A stretch of DNA of 64,000 nucleotides. Source: Methanobacterium bryantii. GTDB lineage: Archaea > Methanobacteriota > Methanobacteria > Methanobacteriales > Methanobacteriaceae. Numbering within the stretch: position 1 is the stretch's first letter; each line of letters starts with the position of its first letter. The notes below the pieces were generated by a model. It was not told the origin of the DNA and did not search any database. It was given only the letters and a program-made list of their open reading frames with translations. Below, piece after piece: positions 7,994 through 15,737 of the stretch. The translations under genes were made by a program, and so were the position numbers. The DNA lies in contig NZ_LMVM01000001.1 of NCBI RefSeq assembly GCF_002287175.1, positions 496,001-560,000 on the forward strand, given 5' to 3'.

Positions 7994-9406
7994 ATGCAAA
8001 CAGATGAATCACAATCAACATTAAATTCTCCACTTGGAGATGATAAGACAAAAGGAGTTAATCTGATAACTGGGGACCCAAGAAAGGCAATAATCAAACT
8101 TTCAGGTCCTATGATCATTTCAATGCTTCTAATGACCTTTTACAACCTGGTCAACGCAATTTGGGTTGCGGGTCTGGGGGGAGATGCTCTAGCAGCAGTT
8201 GGATTTGTAACACCATTGTATCTGGTACTTGTTGGTCTCAGTAATGGTCTTGGTGCCGGTGCAGCATCTGCAATAGCACGTTATATAGGGGCGGATAACA
8301 AAAAATGCGCAAACAATGCCACATTGCATTCATTGTTCATTACAGTAGGTATTTCAATTATTCTAACCGTGCTGCTTATTGTATTCCTTAAACCTATACT
8401 CATGCTTCTTGGCGCGGGAAATACAATAGATCTTGCAGTCCAGTTTGGACAGGTCACTTTTGCAGGAACTATTTTAATGCTCTTTACAGGTGTAGGCTAT
8501 GGAGTACTCCGTGCAGAGGGAGATGCCAAAAGGACAATGTATGCAATGATAATATCTTCAGTTATGAACATGATCCTTGACCCTATACTTATTTACTGGG
8601 CAGGTTTGGGTATTTCAGGAGCGGCATGGGGTACAGTCATATCTATGGGATTTGTATCTGTTGTTCTGCTTTACTGGTTCTTTGTAAAAAAGGATACTTA
8701 TGTTTCCTTTTCAATTAAAGATTTTATGCCGGATAAAATAGTCGCCAAAAGTATTTTAGGCGTTGGTCTACCTGCAAGTGCTGAGTTTCTTATAATGTCA
8801 ATTTTAGCAGGTATAGTAAACGGTTTGCTGGTTGTAGTTGCAGGAACAGATGCAGTTGCAGTTTATTCTGCAGGCTGGAGAGTTGTGATGATGGCTACAA
8901 TGCCCATAATTGCTGTGGGGACATCTGTAATTACAGTTGCCGGTGTTTCATACGGGGCCAGAAAGTATGAAAACATTTCCATAGCCCATAAGTACTCTAT
9001 AAAGGTGGGGCTTATTATAGCGGCAGCTACAAGTGTCCTGACATTTGTATTCGCTCCTTATATTGCCATGATATTTGCATATACTCCTCAAAGTGCTTCT
9101 CTGGCACCTACAATTGCAGCATTCCTTCAGGTGATGTGTTTCTTCTACATCTTCATGCCTCCGGGAGTGATGTCCAGCTCAACATTCCAGGGCGTAGGTA
9201 AGGGAATGACATCCCTCATGCTGACATTGCTTCGAAACCTGGTTTTTATTGCAATATTTGCATACATATTCGCGATATTCTTTGGTCTAGGAGAATATGG
9301 AGTATGGTGGGGAATTGTTGCAGGGGATATTCTCGGAGGTATAGTTGCATACGTATGGGCGCGTACTTACATCCGCAGGTTGCAGAGCATTGAAAACCCT
9401 GATTAA
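7994..9406 (+). CDS. MATE-family efflux transporter
   Basis: A 470-residue polytopic protein of the multidrug and toxin extrusion family. Twelve hydrophobic segments follow a hydrophilic N-terminus of about 35 residues. Two homologous halves are visible; family-like blocks include ISMLLMTFYNLVNAIWVAGLG in two parts near the start, GLGAGAASAIARYIGA (about 91-106), and AEGDAKRTMYAMI (about 174-186). MATE proteins exchange protons or sodium for cationic drugs or metabolites. The start ATG has GGTGAAATT upstream. The gene is monocistronic and the next gene is convergent. The substrate is unknown. Confidence 0.9.
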   Translation: MQTDESQSTLNSPLGDDKTKGVNLITGDPRKAIIKLSGPMIISMLLMTFYNLVNAIWVAGLGGDALAAVGFVTPLYLVLVGLSNGLGAGAASAIARYIGADNKKCANNATLHSLFITVGISIILTVLLIVFLKPILMLLGAGNTIDLAVQFGQVTFAGTILMLFTGVGYGVLRAEGDAKRTMYAMIISSVMNMILDPILIYWAGLGISGAAWGTVISMGFVSVVLLYWFFVKKDTYVSFSIKDFMPDKIVAKSILGVGLPASAEFLIMSILAGIVNGLLVVVAGTDAVAVYSAGWRVVMMATMPIIAVGTSVITVAGVSYGARKYENISIAHKYSIKVGLIIAAATSVLTFVFAPYIAMIFAYTPQSASLAPTIAAFLQVMCFFYIFMPPGVMSSSTFQGVGKGMTSLMLTLLRNLVFIAIFAYIFAIFFGLGEYGVWWGIVAGDILGGIVAYVWARTYIRRLQSIENPD

Positions 9407-9612
9407 AAGATACTGTAAATTAAACAGATAATTTGATGGACATCTAACAAAAGTTATTTGTAATCAGATACTCTTTTTTATTTATTTTTAAAATAAGTGT
9501 TAAATAAAGCTCATGTTTATTTAAAAGTGTATAGTAAAATAAGCTTAGATTTAAAATGATTTATGATAAAAGGAATATATAAAATCACTTTTGAAATATT
9601 TAATTTTCAAAA

Positions 9613-10806
9613 TTACTGCCTTTGGATTCTTTTATAAACCAGATCATTAGGCCTTACTTTATCTTTAACTTTTATACCTACGTTTTGACTTTTCTGAACC
9701 TCGGTTATATCTTTACCATCAATCTGTATTGATTCAACCTTTTGAATTAAAGATCCTGTTGTTTTTCCTTCTATTATGATTTCATCTCCAACCTCCAGAT
9801 CATCCCAGAGCCTGATTTCAGCTGCAGATACATTTTTATAATAATTTACAACGGAACCAATGTCTTTTTTAATATGTGTTGATTCATTGTACCTGCTGGT
9901 TTTATAAGGAGTTTTAAAGTAAAATCCAGTATCAAAACCTCTATTAAACACTTTTTTAAGTTCTTCAATCCAGTTTTCATCAAATTTCCACGAACCACTT
10001 TCATAGCTGGTGATAGCTTCTCGATAAGCTTTGGTAACTGTTGCAACATAATCTGCAGGTCTAGCTCTTCCTTCTATTTTAAATACATCAATTCCCGCTT
10101 CAATAAGTTCGGGGATATGTTCTATTGTGCAGAGGTCTTTAGGACTTAAGATATGGCTTTCATTTTCATTTTGAAGAAGTTTAAACTCATTTCCATCTTC
10201 AGATGTAAGTTTCCATTCTTTTCTACAGGGCTGTAAGCATTCACCACAGTTTGCGCTTTTGTCGTAAAGATGCGAGCTTAAAAAACATCTTCCAGAAACC
10301 GCAACGCACATAGCCCCGTGTATAAATGTTTCTATCTCTAGATTAGTGTTTTCTTTAATTTCCCTAATTTCTTCAAGTGATAACTCCCTTGAAAGGACAA
10401 CACGTTTAACTCCAAGCTCTTCAAGTAAATTAAGGGATTCAAAATTAGAAACATTGGCTTGTATGCTCATGTGTGCTTCTATATTGTTTTCCCGAGCAAT
10501 TTTAAGTGCACCAAGATCAGAAACGATTAATGCGTCTACTTCATAATGATAAATAGTAGGGATAATTTTTTTTAAATAGGATATGTCCTTATTTTTCATT
10601 ATCGTGTTTGTGCAGAGGTATATCTTTTTATCTGCATCGTGACATATTTCTACTGCTTCTTTGAGGTCGTGAACTGTAAAATTTTTAACATTTGCCCTCA
10701 TATTGCATCCTTCAATGCCTACATAAACAGAGTCTGCACTGTTTGAAATTGCTGCATTCAATGCCTGGAAATCTCGTGCAGGTGAAAGTAGTTCTACTAT
10801 TTTCAT
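9613..10806 (-). CDS. U32-family peptidase
   Basis: A 397-residue protein of the U32 (collagenase-like/YegQ/RlhA) family. The N-terminal TIM-barrel begins ELLSPARDF. The family block ETFIHGAMCVAVSGRCFLSS (about 160-179) is followed by cysteines in ANCGECLQPCRKEW that may bind a cluster, then KDLCTIEHIPELIEAGIDVFKIEGRAR in two parts. A C-terminal beta-barrel covers about 310-397. Some relatives hydroxylate RNA rather than cut peptides, so the substrate is uncertain. The ATG at 10806 lies inside the best ribosome binding site (GGTGAT), which points instead to an ATA at 10800 that would give a start at VELLSPARDF. A GTG at 10809 is also in frame. Confidence 0.88.
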   Translation of the reverse strand: MKIVELLSPARDFQALNAAISNSADSVYVGIEGCNMRANVKNFTVHDLKEAVEICHDADKKIYLCTNTIMKNKDISYLKKIIPTIYHYEVDALIVSDLGALKIARENNIEAHMSIQANVSNFESLNLLEELGVKRVVLSRELSLEEIREIKENTNLEIETFIHGAMCVAVSGRCFLSSHLYDKSANCGECLQPCRKEWKLTSEDGNEFKLLQNENESHILSPKDLCTIEHIPELIEAGIDVFKIEGRARPADYVATVTKAYREAITSYESGSWKFDENWIEELKKVFNRGFDTGFYFKTPYKTSRYNESTHIKKDIGSVVNYYKNVSAAEIRLWDDLEVGDEIIIEGKTTGSLIQKVESIQIDGKDITEVQKSQNVGIKVKDKVRPNDLVYKRIQRQ

Positions 10807-10918
10807 CACCAGTGTAATTTTTTGTTAATTTATTTTTAGATTCCACTATTAAAAAAATAGTTCTGCATAAAAAGTAAAATAAAATAAATTTAAGTTAAAA
10901 TATTAAAAAGTTGTAAAT

Positions 10919-12325
10919 TCAGCAGGTACAGCGCCTTGCTTCATATTCTTTAATATTATCAGGTAATCTTGTTGGATATTCACATGTAAGGCATCCAAGG
11001 CAGAGCTGATCTCTTTTTATACCTATACAGTCAACCAGTGCATCTACACTTAAATAACCAAGAGAATCTACGCCTAAAGTTTTTCTTATTTCCTCTACTT
11101 CTTTATCAGATGCTATTAATTCCCTTTTGGTTGCCATTGCAATTCCATAATAACATGGTGAAATTATAGGTGGACATCCTACTCTTAAATGAATTTCTTT
11201 AACTCCTGCTTCCCGTAATATGTTAACCAGAGCTTTAGATGTCGTACCTCTTACAATACTGTCGTCTATAAGAACTATTTTTTTACCTTCCAGTTCTGTT
11301 TTAACAGGGTTCATTTTTAACCTTACGGAAGTTTCACGTTCTTCTTGAGTTGGCATAATAAAAGTTCTGCCTATATAACGGTTTTTTATAAGCCCTTCAC
11401 CATAAGGTAATCCAGATTCTCTGGAATAGCCTATAGCTGCAGTTATTGCTGAGTCAGGCACAGGCATTACAACATCTGCTTCTGCAGGAAATTCCTTTGC
11501 AAGTGCTTTTCCAATCTTTAACCTTACATCATAGACATATCTATCATCAAGTATGCTGTCTGGACGTGCAAAGTAAACATATTCAAACATGCAGTGCGCT
11601 TGTTTGCATGACTCGGCTGTTGGCATTTTGAAACTTTTTATTTCATCATTTATAAGCATTATTTCTCCTGGCTTTACCGCACGGATGTACTCTCCTCCTA
11701 CTACATCAAAGGCAACTGTTTCGGATGCAACAAGAGTTATATCGTCAACTTTTCCTAGTGAAAGAGGTTTAATTCCAATTGGATCTCTTACAACAATCAG
11801 ATCATTGTTAAATAATATAACCAGTGAATAAGAGCCTATCAAACGTTTAGAAACTTCTTGAACAGCTTTTATTATGTCTCCAGTTTTGTGATATTTTTTA
11901 ATAAGCAGGTGGCATAAAACTTCAGAATCAGTGGTGGATTTAAATTCGTAGCCCTGCTCTTCTAATTCCTTTCTCAGTTCCATTGAATTGATGATATCGC
12001 CATTATGGGCAACTGCAATGGTTCCCATATCAAACTCGCTGAAAAAAGGTTGTGAATTTTCTATTCTTGATTTACCTGTAGTTGAATATCTCACATGCCC
12101 TATTCCGACATAGCCTTCAAGTCCTTCAATATTTCCATTGTTAAATACATCACAGACAAGTCCCATGCCTCTATATGTGCTCATTTTTTCCCCATTGTGC
12201 ACTGATATACCTGCAGATTCCTGTCCTCTATGTTGTAATGCATAAAGACCATAATAGATAGGTCTTGAGATATTATTTGATTTTTTGTGAGAATAAGCCC
12301 CTACAATACCGCATTTATCTCGCAA
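10919..12325 (-). CDS. purF: Amidophosphoribosyltransferase
   Basis: The enzyme of the first step of purine synthesis, using glutamine and PRPP to make phosphoribosylamine. 468 residues. The Ntn glutaminase nucleophile is Cys5 in DKCGIVGAYSH. The glutaminase domain shows ALQHRGQESAGI and HVRYSTTG. The PRTase domain has the PRPP loop VLIDDSIVRGTTS (about 350-362). Four cysteines near the C-terminus (AHCMFEY, and CLGCLTCEYP) fit the Fe-S form. The start is TTG with AGGAG upstream, and processing would expose the Cys after the short leader. Other purine genes lie at 24.7-26.5 kb on the other strand. Confidence 0.96.
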   Translation of the reverse strand: MRDKCGIVGAYSHKKSNNISRPIYYGLYALQHRGQESAGISVHNGEKMSTYRGMGLVCDVFNNGNIEGLEGYVGIGHVRYSTTGKSRIENSQPFFSEFDMGTIAVAHNGDIINSMELRKELEEQGYEFKSTTDSEVLCHLLIKKYHKTGDIIKAVQEVSKRLIGSYSLVILFNNDLIVVRDPIGIKPLSLGKVDDITLVASETVAFDVVGGEYIRAVKPGEIMLINDEIKSFKMPTAESCKQAHCMFEYVYFARPDSILDDRYVYDVRLKIGKALAKEFPAEADVVMPVPDSAITAAIGYSRESGLPYGEGLIKNRYIGRTFIMPTQEERETSVRLKMNPVKTELEGKKIVLIDDSIVRGTTSKALVNILREAGVKEIHLRVGCPPIISPCYYGIAMATKRELIASDKEVEEIRKTLGVDSLGYLSVDALVDCIGIKRDQLCLGCLTCEYPTRLPDNIKEYEARRCTC

Positions 12326-12420
12326 TTTTAATTCTCCTGATTTTCTCTAGATAATTCTTTAAGTGAAAATAAATTTATTTAGGGTTTGATTTAATATATC
12401 TTTTTTTTAGACACTTCAAA

Positions 12421-13290
12421 TTAAATCTTTCCTTTGTCAAACTCTTCTTTTAGTTCTTCGATTTTAGAATCATAAAAAATTAGGACTACTCTGATTATTT
12501 TAAGCCATTCAACAGCATCTTTCTTAGATAATGCAACAATTCGGTCCTGGCCGACTATTACATTTTCTGGCTTAAATTCATTACTTATAAAATAAATCTG
12601 TTCTTTATTTTCTAACTTTTCATCAAAAACTTCTTTCCATAACTCATTAATAGAGAATGCTTCAAATAATTCTTTATTTTGAACTTCGTCGTACTCATGC
12701 TTCATTGAATTAAATCCAATTTGCAGTGAGTTGTATTTATTTTCTAAACTTTCCAGTTCTTCATTTAATTTAGTATCTGTATCCTGCAGATTTTGATTTT
12801 CAGTGGAAAGTTCACTATTCAATGCTTCTAAATCTTTAATTTTTGTGGATAAATCTTTAATAGTTTTTTCATATTCTTTTAATTTATCCTGTAATTCTCT
12901 AAATAATTTAATATTAGCTATAGAAATTAATCCTGACCTTATTATAGCATTTTTAATCTCAGTTTGTATAAGATAAGGATCCATATACTCGACGTCATGA
13001 CCAAACGGAAGTTTCATCCGTTCTATATGTCCCACGTCATCTTTCAGGATCTTTTGGAACTTTTCTGCAAGTTCTCGTCCTGGGGCATCAACATCAGTTG
13101 CAATTAAAACAATATCTGCTCCTTTTACAGCTTTTTTTGCTATTACGGAGCTTGTTGTAGGAATTATAGAGGATATGGTAATGTGGTATTCAGCCCCTAA
13201 AGCTATATTTTTCATAGCTTTAGATACGCTTTCCACATCTGATGCACCTTCTACAATTATCCGTACATCAATCGGATTTTTAATATCCAT
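12421..13290 (-). CDS. Toprim-domain protein with long coiled coil
   Basis: 289 residues. The N-terminal Toprim-like fold carries the acidic signature IIVEGASDVESV (Glu14 region) and IATDVDAPGRELAEKF (DxD type, about 82-97), as in primases and topoisomerases. A coiled coil of about 75 residues follows (about 130-205), then a C-terminal part (about 210-289) of unknown fold. The reading frame starts directly after the L37e stop codon with AGGTTGA overlapping, so the two are translated together. The Lsm gene lies just upstream, so a role in RNA or ribosome handling is possible. No catalytic partner domain is seen, so the reaction is unknown. Confidence 0.75.
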   Translation of the reverse strand: MDIKNPIDVRIIVEGASDVESVSKAMKNIALGAEYHITISSIIPTTSSVIAKKAVKGADIVLIATDVDAPGRELAEKFQKILKDDVGHIERMKLPFGHDVEYMDPYLIQTEIKNAIIRSGLISIANIKLFRELQDKLKEYEKTIKDLSTKIKDLEALNSELSTENQNLQDTDTKLNEELESLENKYNSLQIGFNSMKHEYDEVQNKELFEAFSINELWKEVFDEKLENKEQIYFISNEFKPENVIVGQDRIVALSKKDAVEWLKIIRVVLIFYDSKIEELKEEFDKGKI

Positions 13291-13473
13291 CTATTTCAAC
13301 CTATATCCTGTAATTTTTTTATTCTGCCAGTTGTAGCTTCTGATTTTGCTGGATCTGCCGAAACCACATGCTGCACAGTATTTTTTCCTTGCATGATAGG
13401 AATTTTTACCACATCTTCTACATCTTATGTGGGTCTTTTTGTTACGCTTACCAAATGATGGCGTTCCCTTCAT
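13291..13473 (-). CDS. rpl37e: Large-subunit ribosomal protein L37e
   Basis: A 60-residue zinc-binding ribosomal protein. The start MKGTPSFGKRNKKTHIRCRR is diagnostic. The four cysteines lie in CRRCGKNSYH and YCAACGFG, forming the zinc ribbon. It is rich in Lys and Arg and binds 23S rRNA at the polypeptide exit region. It lies between an Sm-like protein gene and the Toprim gene, all on the minus strand. The Lsm-L37e pairing is common in archaea. A GGAGGATTAAT-type site precedes the start. Confidence 0.97.
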   Translation of the reverse strand: MKGTPSFGKRNKKTHIRCRRCGKNSYHARKKYCAACGFGRSSKIRSYNWQNKKITGYRLK

Positions 13474-13564
13474 TTATTAATCCTCCTTAATTATGTTAAT
13501 ATTGTATCAAAATTCGATCTTTAAAATTAGATATCAAAAGTAGTTTGTTATCTAAATTTTAGAT

Positions 13565-13807
13565 TTATCCTGGAGATATATAAACTATATTGTCTCCTCT
13601 TATAAGCACGACGCCTAATCTTCGGGATGATTCCCCGTTTTCTAATTCTTCAGCATCATTTAATACTAAGTTCATGTGCATGTCAAAACTTTTTAAAACT
13701 CCTCTAAATTCTCTTCCGCCTTTAAGCTTGATTAATACTTGGGAGTTTAATGATTTACCTAACGCGTCAAGTGGTCTTGAAACATTCACATTCTTTTGTA
13801 CACTCAC
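13565..13807 (-). CDS. lsm: Sm-like archaeal RNA-binding protein (Lsm/SmAP)
   Basis: An 80-residue Sm-fold protein. The Sm1 motif is in VLIKLKGGREFRGVLKSFDMHMNLVLNDA, read in two parts, and Sm2 is VVLIRGDNIVYISP near the end. Such proteins form heptameric rings that bind U-rich RNA. The GTG at 13807 has GGTGAT five bases upstream. A GTG at 13816 is also in frame but lies inside that site, so 13807 is preferred. It is the first gene of the Lsm-L37e-Toprim group. Confidence 0.95.
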   Translation of the reverse strand: MSVQKNVNVSRPLDALGKSLNSQVLIKLKGGREFRGVLKSFDMHMNLVLNDAEELENGESSRRLGVVLIRGDNIVYISPG

Positions 13808-14382
13808 AATTATCACCTTTCCTATAACTTCATTGTTGGTGTGATTTATATTTAAATGTATCCTTCATTAATTATAAAGTATAACATGGACTTTGGTCAT
13901 AAGTCAACAAAATATCCATCATTTTACTTCAATATTTTTTGAAATAGATTTTTTTAAAACAAACCATATATCCATTAAATGGAATGGTAGTGATGGTTAG
14001 TATGTATTTTTTGGTATTTAATTATATTTAAGTCTTAAATAGAATACTATTTTAATGAAGTTACACATGCCAGTATCTAAATTTTATATAATTTTAAATT
14101 ATGGTATTTTAAAAATAGATACTGACCTATATAATCACATGATGAATTTGATCACCGTTAATATTATAATGTTTAGATTAAATTTAAAGATAACTAACTT
14201 ATTAACTTTAAGGTTATTGTAAATCCATTCAAAATATTTTTTAGAATATATTAGATTATATTGTCTAAAATAAAATAATTCTAAAAATTAAAGAATTTAA
14301 ATCATTTCGGTTTAAAAATTAAACATTACAATTTAAATAGTGTTAGATAAAGATATAAATAGATTTAATCAGGTGTTTAAAA
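13808..14382. other. Divergent intergenic region, one long inverted repeat
   Basis: About 570 bases between the Lsm gene (minus) and the PUA gene (plus). The perfect pair CAGTATCTA (14071-14079) and TAGATACTG (14116-14124) encloses 36 AT-only bases. No gene is seen. The promoters of both flanking genes must lie here. Confidence 0.5.
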
Positions 14383-14859
14383 TTGAAAATCCGGAAAAGA
14401 TACTATCTTCAAAAAAAGAAATTAAAGAAAGTAAAAAAGGAGCTTGGAGATTATTCCACATTAATTTCTCCAAAAAGTAAAGTTGAAATTCTTGAAAGCG
14501 ACCTTTATGATATAATACTGATTGACGGCAAGCCGTTAATCATGATGATCGATGAAGTCCCTTTTCCAACAATTAAAGGGGCACTAGAGCTTGAACTCAC
14601 TAAAAAATATGTTGTAGTGGATATGGGTGCTGTTAAATTCGTTGCAAAGGGTGCAGATGTAATGAGTCCAGGCATTGTTGGTGCTGATCCAGATATAATG
14701 GAAGGCGATTTTGTTATTATAATTGAGGAAACACATAGAAAACCTCTTGCAATAGGAAAAGCACTTATTTCTGGCCAGGAAATGGTGGAACAAAATGAAG
14801 GAAAAGCGGTAAGCGCGATCCATTATATCGGCGACAAATTGTGGAATCTGGTCATATAA
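14383..14859 (+). CDS. PUA-domain RNA-binding protein (MCT-1-like)
   Basis: A 158-residue protein. It has a basic N-terminal domain (KIRKRYYLQKKKLKKVKKE, then about 25-70 with DYST and DGKPLIM). A PUA domain follows (about 77-150), recognisable from KYVVVDMGAVKFVAKGADVM and the GDFVIIIEETHRKPLAIGKAL segment in parts. This matches the archaeal MCT-1/eIF2D-N-like family, which in eukaryotes takes part in ribosome recycling and initiation; the archaeal role is not settled. The start is TTG with AGGTGT upstream. It lies 46 bases before arfB and is probably co-transcribed with it. Confidence 0.85.
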   Translation: MKIRKRYYLQKKKLKKVKKELGDYSTLISPKSKVEILESDLYDIILIDGKPLIMMIDEVPFPTIKGALELELTKKYVVVDMGAVKFVAKGADVMSPGIVGADPDIMEGDFVIIIEETHRKPLAIGKALISGQEMVEQNEGKAVSAIHYIGDKLWNLVI

Positions 14860-14905
14860 ACTATTTAGATCATAAATGGTTATGCAACTTTAAAAGTGAG
14901 TAATT

Positions 14906-15598
14906 ATGGAACTTAGATACTCGTCAGGGAACGTTATATCTCCAGAGGTGCATGAGATTGGGATTCTTGCAGTTGGGTCTCACCTTGAAAATCATGGTGC
15001 TGCACTTCCCATAGATACTGATTCTAAAATTGCAGCATATCTTGCCCTTCAAGCATCTTTAATAAGCGGTGCAAAATTCTTAGGGATACTGCATGCCGCA
15101 ACAGAATACGATTACGTTAAACATGGTATCCACATAGATGCCCAAAAATTAGCAGAAGATCAACTGCTTCTGGTACTTGAAAGTGCAAAAAAATACTTGA
15201 ATATCAAAAAAGTTGTTCTGGTTAATGGTCATGGGGGCAATATTCCATTAATTGATCATATAGAAGAGATTGAAAAAGAGTTAAAACTTAAAATAGTTTT
15301 TAATAATAAAATAGTGGAAATTGAAGGTCCACATGCAGGAACAGGTGAACTTTCAATGGGAAGCATTTTAAAAATAGCTGATGAATCAAAGTTACCAGAG
15401 CACTGTGATTTCAAAAAATACCCTGAAGTAGGCATGGTTGGCCTAAAAGAAGCGAGAATTGTCAACGAAGGGATAAATGATGGTGCAAGAGCTGTTGAAA
15501 AAGAAGGGGTATGTATAGATGTGGAGTTAGGTAAACAGCTGCTTGATATTGCTGTTGAAGATATAATGGGAGATATTAAAAAACTGGTAAATGATTAA
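14906..15598 (+). CDS. arfB: ArfB: 2-amino-5-formylamino-6-ribosylaminopyrimidinone 5'-phosphate deformylase
   Basis: A creatininase-fold metal hydrolase of 230 residues. It removes formate from the product of archaeal GTP cyclohydrolase III, giving the pyrimidine used for riboflavin and F420. Metal-ligand motifs of the family are visible: GSHLENHGAALPIDTDS (about 24-40, with Glu, His and Asp), HGIHIDAQ, VNGHGGN (about 109-115), and a Glu in AGTGELSMG. It is shorter than creatininases and matches the methanogen ArfB type. arfC, the next step, is at 43597-44247. The gene follows the PUA protein by 46 bases. A hairpin 60 bases downstream probably ends the transcript. Confidence 0.88.
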   Translation: MELRYSSGNVISPEVHEIGILAVGSHLENHGAALPIDTDSKIAAYLALQASLISGAKFLGILHAATEYDYVKHGIHIDAQKLAEDQLLLVLESAKKYLNIKKVVLVNGHGGNIPLIDHIEEIEKELKLKIVFNNKIVEIEGPHAGTGELSMGSILKIADESKLPEHCDFKKYPEVGMVGLKEARIVNEGINDGARAVEKEGVCIDVELGKQLLDIAVEDIMGDIKKLVND

Positions 15599-15660
15599 CT
15601 TATTTTAAGATAGCTCAGTCCTGGTCCTTTGCAAACTACACTTATGTTAAATTGCAGTAA

Positions 15661-15681
15661 TGAAAAATCCAGGATTTTTCA
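15661..15681. terminator. Hairpin between convergent arfB and helicase genes
   Basis: A perfect 9-bp stem (TGAAAAATC/GATTTTTCA) with loop CAG. It lies midway between two converging genes, so it may end transcripts from both sides. It is the single-copy form of the hairpins found in arrays elsewhere in the window. Confidence 0.5.
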
Positions 15682-15737
15682 CAGCATTGTAAATATGGAG
15701 TTTAGGGTGTACTTTAAAAGAATTAAACTTCTGAAAA

